Source: Lactiplantibacillus dongliensis
Lineage (GTDB): Bacteria; Bacillota; Bacilli; Lactobacillales; Lactobacillaceae
NCBI RefSeq assembly: GCF_005405105.1
Contig: NZ_BJDK01000004.1
Location: forward strand, 1-64,000
Reading direction: 5' to 3'
Length of the DNA: 64,000 nucleotides
Below, piece by piece: positions 57,880 to 64,000 of the stretch. How positions within the stretch are numbered: the first letter of the stretch is position 1; each line of letters opens with the position of its first letter. A model generated the notes under the pieces. The model was not told where the DNA came from. It did no database searches and saw only the letters and a program-made list of their open reading frames with translations. Both the position numbers and the translations under genes were made by a program.

Positions 57880-58521
57880 TTACGATTCGATATTACAATT
57901 CAACAACCCTTGCTCCGCAAAACTAAAGTAATCGGTTTCACCAACCACAAAACTATCCAAAAGTGGTATACCCAATAACTCACCACAGTCTTGTAGCCGC
58001 TTGGTAAAGGCCGCATCCCGTTTCGACGGGGTCGCGTCCCCGCTCGGATGATTATGGGCAATCACCACGCGAGCCGTATTGGTTAGTAAGGCCGCCTGAA
58101 AAAGCTCCCGCGGATGAACCGGGCAGGCATTCAGCGTCCCCTGAAAGATCACTTGGCGTTTCACAATCTGATTCTTCGTATCTAAGCATAACAATAAGAG
58201 TTGTTCTTGCCCCAGACCAGCAAAATCATGTTGGAGTTGTGCGCCAGTCTGCTCACTACCATAAATTTGGCCTAATCGGACCCGCGGTTGTTGCTGCAAA
58301 AGTTGCCCGCAACGAATCGCCATTAACAAACTATTCCAAAGCGGATTAGGATTAACCTGTTCCGACCACTCATGCATCTGTGCTAACGGATAGCTCTGCT
58401 CAAAAGCCTGCGCCGCTTCATCCGCCGCACTGGGCGTCATAAAATCACCGAAAAAACGTTGGATCAAGTGCTGAATCTGATCCAGCTGATTATCACTCGT
58501 GCTCGTTACTAATAAACTCAT
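57880..58521 (-). CDS. radC: RadC family JAB1/MPN domain protein
   Basis: 213 aa. The C-terminal JAB metalloprotease-like motif is intact: VVIAHNHPSGDATPSKRD (HxH-x7-SxxD type). The N-terminal helix-hairpin-helix region is shorter than in most RadC proteins. Its molecular function is unproven despite the name. The start is ATG 58521, preceded by GGGAGG; the TTG at 58542 is upstream of that site. It follows folC by about 38 bp. Confidence 0.92.
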   Translation of the reverse strand: MSLLVTSTSDNQLDQIQHLIQRFFGDFMTPSAADEAAQAFEQSYPLAQMHEWSEQVNPNPLWNSLLMAIRCGQLLQQQPRVRLGQIYGSEQTGAQLQHDFAGLGQEQLLLLCLDTKNQIVKRQVIFQGTLNACPVHPRELFQAALLTNTARVVIAHNHPSGDATPSKRDAAFTKRLQDCGELLGIPLLDSFVVGETDYFSFAEQGLLNCNIES

Positions 58522-58559
58522 CGAAATTTCCTCCCTACTCAAGAGGCAACTCCGTAAAG

Positions 58560-59879
58560 CTAATCCGTTTCCGTTTTAAAATATGCCCGCACATCCGAAA
58601 TAAAGTACAGTGACCCCGTCAATAAGATGATATCGTCACTCGACATTTCGCTAGTGACCTGCACTAACGCTGACTGCCAATCATCAAAGACGGGCGCTGA
58701 CATTCCGGCTGGCAATTCAGCTTCCAGCGTATCTGGAGCGGTCACCTGCCGCGTATTTGGCCCGGCAAAGCGTGTTAGTAACAAGCGCACATTTGGCAAT
58801 TTAGCCAGCGTTTGAATCATTTGGGCATGTTGCTTGTCCGCTAAGACTGCCAAGATCAGGTACACCGTTTGTTGACCGAAACGCTGCTTTAAAGTCGCCG
58901 CTAATTCAGTCATTGCCGGTTCATTGTGCGCGCCATCGATCACAATCAGCGGTTCGTCATTCAACCGTTCCAACCGACCGGGCCACTGTGTCTGCGCCAA
59001 GCCTTGTCGGACATCCCGTGCTTGAATCGGGGTGGCCTGCAATTGATGATAAGTCAAATAAGCCGCAATCGCCACCGCCGCGTTGTCCACTTGATAGTCG
59101 CCTAGTAACGGCGTTGTTAAGTCCTTAAAATGCTGACTAATCCCATCAAAGTTAAATCGCTCCTGCCAACCTTTAGGCGGTAAGAGCTTCGTTGTGAAAT
59201 CCGCTCCTAGTGTCAGTAACGGTGCTTGTTGGTCTTTAGCCGTGGCCACCATGACGGCTTGCGCTTCAGCTGGTAATTTACCGACAACCACCGGGACGTT
59301 TGGCTTAATAATCCCCGCTTTTTGGGTCGCAATCGCCGTTAACGTCCGACCAAGAATCTGCATATGATCGTAACCAATCGTTGTAATCACACTGACTTGC
59401 GGCGTAAAAACATTCGTCGAATCGTATAAGCCGCCTAAACCAACTTCAATCACGGCCACATCGATTGGCTGCGTGGCAAAGTATGTGAACATCATCGCGG
59501 TGATGATTTCAAATTCAGTGGGTCCGCCTGTCGGCAATTCAGCGTCTAACTTAGCAACAACTGGTTCAATCTGTTGGACTAACGCCACTAAATCAACGTC
59601 ACTAATCGGGATGCCATCGACGCTAATACGTTCATTGAACCGGGTAATAAACGGTGAGGTAAAGGTCCCCACCGTCAACCCATCGGCCATCAACAAATCC
59701 CGCAAATCCGCGACCGTTGAGCCTTTGCCATTCGTACCGGCAACATGAATCCCATGGACTTTTAATTGTGGATCACCTAATTCTTTTAAGAAACGCCGCA
59801 TCCGATCAAGGGTCGGAATCTTTTTAAACTTTGTTCGGCCATGGATAAACGCCAAAGCCTGATCATAATCTTGAATCAC
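58560..59879 (-). CDS. folC: Bifunctional folylpolyglutamate / dihydrofolate synthase
   Basis: 439 aa Mur-ligase fold: HVAGTNGKGST (P-loop), FTSPFITRFNERI, TTIGYDHMQILG and IDGAHNEPAM. It adds glutamate to folates in the cytosol. GTG 59879 with GAGAGGAG. The upstream gap contains the paired repeats B and C. Confidence 0.94.
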   Translation of the reverse strand: MIQDYDQALAFIHGRTKFKKIPTLDRMRRFLKELGDPQLKVHGIHVAGTNGKGSTVADLRDLLMADGLTVGTFTSPFITRFNERISVDGIPISDVDLVALVQQIEPVVAKLDAELPTGGPTEFEIITAMMFTYFATQPIDVAVIEVGLGGLYDSTNVFTPQVSVITTIGYDHMQILGRTLTAIATQKAGIIKPNVPVVVGKLPAEAQAVMVATAKDQQAPLLTLGADFTTKLLPPKGWQERFNFDGISQHFKDLTTPLLGDYQVDNAAVAIAAYLTYHQLQATPIQARDVRQGLAQTQWPGRLERLNDEPLIVIDGAHNEPAMTELAATLKQRFGQQTVYLILAVLADKQHAQMIQTLAKLPNVRLLLTRFAGPNTRQVTAPDTLEAELPAGMSAPVFDDWQSALVQVTSEMSSDDIILLTGSLYFISDVRAYFKTETD

Positions 59880-59915
59880 GTTGGTGGTACTCCTCTCTTA
59901 TGAGCTGGAAATTTG

Positions 59916-60075
59916 CCGCTCCGGGTCGACTGGATTTGATGCTGGAACGTGGTGGCCGCGTTTATGAGCCAAAAAGCGGTCTCATAAGCCGGGCTTTGAC
60001 TAGGCCGGGGATAATTCACCCCAACCAAGTCAAACGACACCACTGAGCATCATCCAGGCGCCCCTGCGCTAATGA
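59916..60075 (+). repeat. Dispersed structured repeat, copy B
   Basis: Same plan as copy A. The outer stem CTGGATTTGATGCT (59930-59943) pairs with AGCATCATCCAG (60046-60057, with a 2-nt bulge). Hairpin 1 is ATGAG/CTCAT; hairpin 2 is TTTGACTAGG with CCAAGTCAAA plus an inner GGGG/CCCC. GGAACGTGGTGGCCGCGTTT and AAACGACACCACTGAGC are shared with copy A (one base differs). Stem bases change on both sides together. Confidence 0.85.
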
Positions 60076-60311
60076 CTGTCTGTTCTTTAAAACTAGCATG
60101 TGAGTTAAAAAATAATCTAACTACTTAACAACGATTTTTCCAATAATAAGTCTGTTTCCTATTTTAGCCATTTCAAACCAACTACGCTACTCTCAATCAC
60201 AACATTTTGATAGACACTACTTTTGGTGCTAGTTAAAATGGTCGCCTGCCAGTTGGTTGCTAAAACGCTCAGCTAAACTAACAATTTGAACTGTTTATAA
60301 ATAATCACCCA
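60076..60311. other. Gene-free spacer between repeat copies B and C
   Basis: No ORF, RNA or clear regulatory signal was recognised. It forms the loop between the two inverted repeats. Confidence 0.5.
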
Positions 60312-60467
60312 ATTAACGTCGGGCGGGCCAGCATTGGCTAAGTGGTGTCGTTTGACTTAGTTGAGTGACCTCTACTCAGCTTAGTCAAAGCCCGGCTTAT
60401 GAGACCGCCCTTCGGCTCATAAACGCGGCCACCACGTTCCAGCCGATGCTGGCCCAACCAGAGTGAC
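60312..60467 (-). repeat. Dispersed structured repeat, copy C (inverted relative to B)
   Basis: Read on the minus strand it matches copy A: CACTCTGGTTGG flank, outer stem GGGCCAGCATCGGCT with AGCCAATGCTGGCCC (plus coordinates 60441-60455 and 60325-60339), ATGAGCC/GGTCTCAT hairpin, and a second hairpin with TTTGACTAAG/CTAAGTCAAA arms. Opposite orientation to copy B, 236 bp away. Confidence 0.85.
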
Positions 60468-60549
60468 AACTCAATCCAACCTTAAGCGTAGCCAGACTGA
60501 CTGACATCACAGATGCTTTAAAAACGTGGACTACTGGCTTCAATGTACA

Positions 60550-60590
60550 CAAAAAAGCCTACCCCACAAATGTGTCAGGTAGACTTTTTA
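60550..60590 (-). terminator. Terminator of valS
   Basis: AAAAAG-CTACC (minus strand) pairs with GGTAG-CTTTTTT around an inner TGACACATTTGTGG loop. A T-run follows on the minus strand, 6 bp past the stop at 60596. Confidence 0.85.
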
Positions 60591-60595
60591 AAAAA

Positions 60596-63265
60596 TTAAG
60601 CTTGGGCTTTAATGTCCGCTAAACGTTGCTTAGTAGCGGCAAGTTTCGTTTGGTTATCAGCGAGTTTTTCTTTTTCACTGTTAACGACAGCTTCCGGCGC
60701 ATTGCCGACAAAGCGTTCGTTACCGAGCTTCTTAGTGGCCCGCGTCACTTCACTTTCAAACTTCGCTTGTTCTTTTTCAAGCTTTTTAATTTCTTCGTTC
60801 AAATCAACCAGTTCAGCTAACGGAATATAAACTTCCGCATCGCTAATTACCTGCGTCATCGATAACTTCGGTGCCGTCACATCCGCGCCAATGGATAACG
60901 TCTTCGGATGTGCAAACCGTTGAATATAATCTTCGTTGGCTTTGAAGACCGTTTGTAACCGGCTGCTGTCGGTCTTAATCAATAGATCAACGGCAGAGGA
61001 CATCTTAGCGTTAGCTTCAGCCCGGATGCTCCGAACAGCCGTGATTAAGTCGATTAATGACGCCATATCAGCTTCAGCAGCGGCATCGTCGAATTCAGGA
61101 TGATCGACTGGATAATCCGCAACGACTAAGGATTTCCCAACGTGTGGCATCGATAACCAAATCTTTTCCGTGACGAATGGCATGATTGGATGGAGTAACC
61201 GTAACGTTTGATCCAAGACATAAGCCAAGACATTTTGGGTATTGGCTTTAGCTTGGGCATCGTCACCGGTTAAGACTTCCTTACTCATTTCGATATACCA
61301 GTCACAGAAATCATTCCAGATAAAGTTATACAAGGCCCGACCGGCTTCACCGAAATCGAACTTATCAAAGAGTGCGGTCACTTGTTTAACGGTATCGTTC
61401 AAGCGACTTAAGATCCATTTGTCAGCTAAAGTCCAGTCAGCCTGCGCTGGTAAGGTTGGCTTGTCCATCTCGCCTAAGTTCATGATGACATAGCGGCTGG
61501 CGTTCCAAATCTTGTTAATAAAGTTCCAAGAAGAATCCATCTTCGTATAACTGAAGCGGACGTCTTGCCCAGCGGTAGAGCCATTGGATAAGAACCAACG
61601 TAAGGAGTCAGCCCCATACTTCTTGATAACATCCATAGGGTCAATCCCGTTACCTAAGGACTTACTCATCTTGCGGCCCTGTTCATCACGAATCAAGCCG
61701 TGTAATAAGACATTCTTAAATGGCCGTTCGCCAGTAAATTCAAGACTTTGGAACATCATCCGTGACACCCAGAAGAAGATGATATCGTAACCCGTGACTA
61801 AGGTGTTGGTTGGGAAATACCGCTTAAAGTCAGCCGCATTTTCATCTGGCCAGCCCATCGTTGAGAATGGCCATAGCGCACTTGAGAACCACGTATCCAA
61901 CACATCGGGATCTTGTTCCCAGTTTTCAATATCCTTAGGTGGTTCGACATCAACGTAAGTTTCGCCGGTCTTTTTGTTATACCAGGCTGGAATCTGATGT
62001 CCCCACCAGAGTTGCCGTGAGATCACCCAATCATGGACATTCTCCATCCATTGATTAAACGTATCTTCAAACCGATCCGGCACAAAGTTAACTTTGTTGT
62101 CCGTCTTTTGATTCTTCAACGCTTGTTCTGCTAATGGTTGCATCTTGACGAACCATTGCGTGGATAACCGAGCTTCAACTTGAACCCCAGTCCGTTCAGA
62201 ATGACCGACACTATGCACGATTGGGTCGATTTTGATCATCAAGTCTTGAGCTTGTAAATCTTTGACCATCGCTTTACGGGCTTCAAAACGATCTAAGCCT
62301 TCATACTTACCAGCATTAGCGTTCATTGAGGCATCTTCATTCATCGTGTTGATGCGCTTCAAATCATGACGATTACCCACTTTAAAGTCATTCGGGTCAT
62401 GCGCGGGAGTAATCTTAACCATCCCAGTCCCAAATTCAGGATCAACATAGGCATCGGCAATAATTGGAATTTCCCGGTCAGCTAATGGCAAGATGACATT
62501 TTTGCCAACCAAATCCTTATAGCGATCATCACTCGGGTTAACCGCCACCGCCGTATCACCCATCAACGTTTCAGGACGCGTCGTCGCAATTTCGATGTAG
62601 TGTTTACCGTTGAACGTATAATCCTTATCAGCAAATGGGTATTTAACATGGTAGAATGCGCCTTGGTCATCTTTATGAATAACTTCAATATCAGATAACG
62701 CAGTCCGGGCTTGCGGATCCCAGTTAATAATGTATTCGCCACGGTAAATCAAGCCTTTTTTGTAGAGGGTGACAAAGACTTTTTTAACTGCGTCAGACAA
62801 CCCATCATCCATCGTAAAGCGTTCACGTGAATAGTCGAGGGATAAGCCTAACTTAGCCCATTGTTGTTTAATAATTGAGGCATATTCGTCTTTCCAATCC
62901 CAAACTTGTTGGACAAACTTTTCACGGCCGAGGTCGTAACGACTAATGCCTTGTTCGCGCAACTTGGCTTCAACCTTCGCTTGGGTCGCAATTCCGGCAT
63001 GATCCATCCCTGGTAACCAGAGCGTGTCATAACCTTGCATCCGCTTTTGACGAATAATAATATCTTGTAACGTGGTATCCCAAGCATGGCCTAAATGCAA
63101 CTTACCAGTAACATTAGGCGGTGGAATCACGATGGAATAAGGTTTAGCTTTTTGGTCGCCCGAGGGCTTAAATAGTTCTTCATCCAACCAAGTCTGATAC
63201 CGACCTTTTTCAACGGCGGTCGGATCATATTTAGTTGGCATATCAGTCGTTAATTCTTCTGACAT
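60596..63265 (-). CDS. valS: Valyl-tRNA synthetase
   Basis: 889 aa class I synthetase: HIGH-type motif [14 protein letters not shown], editing domain CP1 with [13 protein letters not shown] and [14 protein letters not shown] in [11 protein letters not shown], and a C-terminal coiled coil (about 820-889). The start is ATG 63265 with AAAGGATG; the ORF continues into the T-box leader up to 63397, which is not coding. Regulated by the T-box upstream. Confidence 0.97.
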   Translation of the reverse strand: MSEELTTDMPTKYDPTAVEKGRYQTWLDEELFKPSGDQKAKPYSIVIPPPNVTGKLHLGHAWDTTLQDIIIRQKRMQGYDTLWLPGMDHAGIATQAKVEAKLREQGISRYDLGREKFVQQVWDWKDEYASIIKQQWAKLGLSLDYSRERFTMDDGLSDAVKKVFVTLYKKGLIYRGEYIINWDPQARTALSDIEVIHKDDQGAFYHVKYPFADKDYTFNGKHYIEIATTRPETLMGDTAVAVNPSDDRYKDLVGKNVILPLADREIPIIADAYVDPEFGTGMVKITPAHDPNDFKVGNRHDLKRINTMNEDASMNANAGKYEGLDRFEARKAMVKDLQAQDLMIKIDPIVHSVGHSERTGVQVEARLSTQWFVKMQPLAEQALKNQKTDNKVNFVPDRFEDTFNQWMENVHDWVISRQLWWGHQIPAWYNKKTGETYVDVEPPKDIENWEQDPDVLDTWFSSALWPFSTMGWPDENAADFKRYFPTNTLVTGYDIIFFWVSRMMFQSLEFTGERPFKNVLLHGLIRDEQGRKMSKSLGNGIDPMDVIKKYGADSLRWFLSNGSTAGQDVRFSYTKMDSSWNFINKIWNASRYVIMNLGEMDKPTLPAQADWTLADKWILSRLNDTVKQVTALFDKFDFGEAGRALYNFIWNDFCDWYIEMSKEVLTGDDAQAKANTQNVLAYVLDQTLRLLHPIMPFVTEKIWLSMPHVGKSLVVADYPVDHPEFDDAAAEADMASLIDLITAVRSIRAEANAKMSSAVDLLIKTDSSRLQTVFKANEDYIQRFAHPKTLSIGADVTAPKLSMTQVISDAEVYIPLAELVDLNEEIKKLEKEQAKFESEVTRATKKLGNERFVGNAPEAVVNSEKEKLADNQTKLAATKQRLADIKAQA

Positions 63266-63289
63266 GAAGGGCACATCCTTTCTTTGACT

Positions 63290-63678
63290 GGGTACTAAAA
63301 AATCCATTCGTGCTAGTAATTGGATTACTAGGACGAATGGATTCGCGGTACCACCTAATTTTAAAGAGTGGTCTGAAAGCCGGGAGCTACCGAGCACCGC
63401 CTAGCTAACTGGTGATGCGGCGGTTTTTCCGCATTAGCAGTTGGCGTAGCGCGCACAGGTTGCTGGCTTTCAGAGCACGTTTCGGCAAATTTGCCAAAAC
63501 CTCTCTACACTTAAACATTATTGTTAACGAACGGCGCATCCGTCCGGTCAGCCCTACTGCTTTCAGGCTAACAGCTCACAAGGTACCTTCACCTAACCAC
63601 CGGCAAAAACTTCCAGCACCGTTTTCTCTCTAAAACCGGTCAGTTAAGTTACTCACTTGCTCATCGCTTGAATGTTCC
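63290..63678 (-). promoter_or_regulatory. T-box leader of valS (tRNA-Val riboswitch)
   Basis: The T-box AGGTGGTACCGCG lies at 63344-63356. The terminator hairpin (AATCCATTCGT-CTAGTAAT with ATTACTAG-ACGAATGGATT) occupies 63301-63343, followed by T's on the minus strand. About 300 nt of Stem I/II/III region lie upstream. It includes a GC-rich hairpin with AACTGCTAATGCGG and CCGC-GCAT-AGTT arms (63398-63443), which makes this leader longer than that of alaS. Confidence 0.92.
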
Positions 63679-63679
63679 T

Positions 63680-63708
63680 ATTGTAATGAATTTTTAATTA
63701 AACGTCAA
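63680..63708 (-). promoter_or_regulatory. valS promoter
   Basis: On the minus strand: TTGACG (63703-63708), 17 bp, TACAAT (63680-63685). It begins 5 bp after the tpx stop, so no separate tpx terminator is visible. Confidence 0.87.
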
Positions 63709-63712
63709 TTAC

Positions 63713-64000
63713 TTATTCGAATTGTTTTAACGCATCTAAAGCAGCCACGTAGTTTGGTTCGTGGGTCATTTCAGGGACAATTTCATGATAAACAACCTTG
63801 CCATCCGCATCCAATACATAGATTGCCCGGGCTAAAGTCCCGTTATTCGGCAAATATAAATTCGTCGCGTAACCAAATGAGAGTTCTTCATCGGAAGCAA
63901 CCGTTAAATTCTTGACGCCTTCTTTAGCACACCAACCAGCTTGATCGGCAATCGAGTTATTGGAGATGGCTAAGAACCGAACATGTGGATATTGGTCCGC
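63713..64000 (-). CDS. tpx: Thiol peroxidase (Tpx), 3' part; runs off the window edge
   Basis: The last 95 residues are present, ending at TAA 63713-63715; the start lies beyond 64000. Sequence such as FLAISNNSIADQAGWCAKEGVKN (resolving-Cys region of Tpx), FGYATNLYLPNNGTLARAIYVLDADGKVVYHEIVPEMTHEPNY and the end ALDALKQFE fit the atypical 2-Cys peroxiredoxin Tpx, which reduces peroxides with thioredoxin. The peroxidatic Cys is outside the window. Confidence 0.9.
   Translation of the reverse strand, partial: ADQYPHVRFLAISNNSIADQAGWCAKEGVKNLTVASDEELSFGYATNLYLPNNGTLARAIYVLDADGKVVYHEIVPEMTHEPNYVAALDALKQFE

Noticed and set aside
63266-63397. N-terminal extension of valS
   Set aside because: The in-frame extension is encoded by the T-box leader and its terminator hairpin, not by conserved protein sequence.

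Overview
The window looks like a chromosomal stretch of a lactic acid bacterium of the Lactiplantibacillus (Lactobacillus) plantarum group. The evidence is the gene order (IreB/RuvX/DUF1292, alaS, dinB, yajC-tgt-queA-ruvBA, mutSL, rny, recA-cinA-pgsA, minCD-mreBCD, radC, folC, valS, tpx), the capsule cluster in the plantarum cpsA-B-C-D-E order, three T-box leaders, CGAAC-N4-GTTCG type SOS boxes and the absence of phage or plasmid genes. The species cannot be fixed from sequence reading alone.

Region 1 (1-16.3 kb) is accessory. A complete IS5/IS427-type insertion sequence (81-933) sits against the 3' remnant of a near-identical copy. It is followed by a minus-strand Wzx/Wzy-type capsule or exopolysaccharide operon (13006 down to 995): chain-length protein, tyrosine kinase, PHP phosphatase, epimerase, priming transferase, two GT2 and two GT4 glycosyltransferases, EpsG-like polymerase, Wzx flippase, pyruvyl-transferase-like protein and a hexapeptide acetyltransferase. 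Upstream, in the opposite orientation, lies a minimal tyrosine recombinase (13402-13965), and beyond it a second chain-length/kinase pair (14112-15602) with no downstream sugar genes. An AT-rich gene-free stretch of about 0.7 kb closes the region.

Region 2 (16.3-64 kb) is core chromosome, almost all minus strand: a secreted small protein and a beta-lactamase-like hydrolase; DUF1292-RuvX-IreB; T-box-alaS; RNA helicase, NrnA and SOS-controlled dinB; tgt-yajC; SOS-type ruvAB-queA; a YfhO membrane giant; ymdB-mutS-mutL; rny; SOS-controlled recA; cinA; an M16 peptidase pair-rodZ-pgsA operon; an amino-acid ABC transporter behind a tandem T-box; mreBCD-minCD; radC-folC; T-box-valS; and the end of tpx. 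Plus-strand exceptions are a short DUF1015-like gene (30657) and an aspartate kinase (48971).

The most unusual items are: (a) a dispersed element of about 155 bp, with a branched secondary structure whose stems covary between three copies (50421, 59916, 60312 inverted) plus a collapsed remnant at 25732; (b) the recombinase embedded between two chain-length/kinase modules; (c) a T-box leader with two antiterminator/terminator modules but only one evident Stem I, plus a 15-nt perfect long-range complementarity; and (d) a shrunken DUF1015-like protein without the family's usual C-terminal part.
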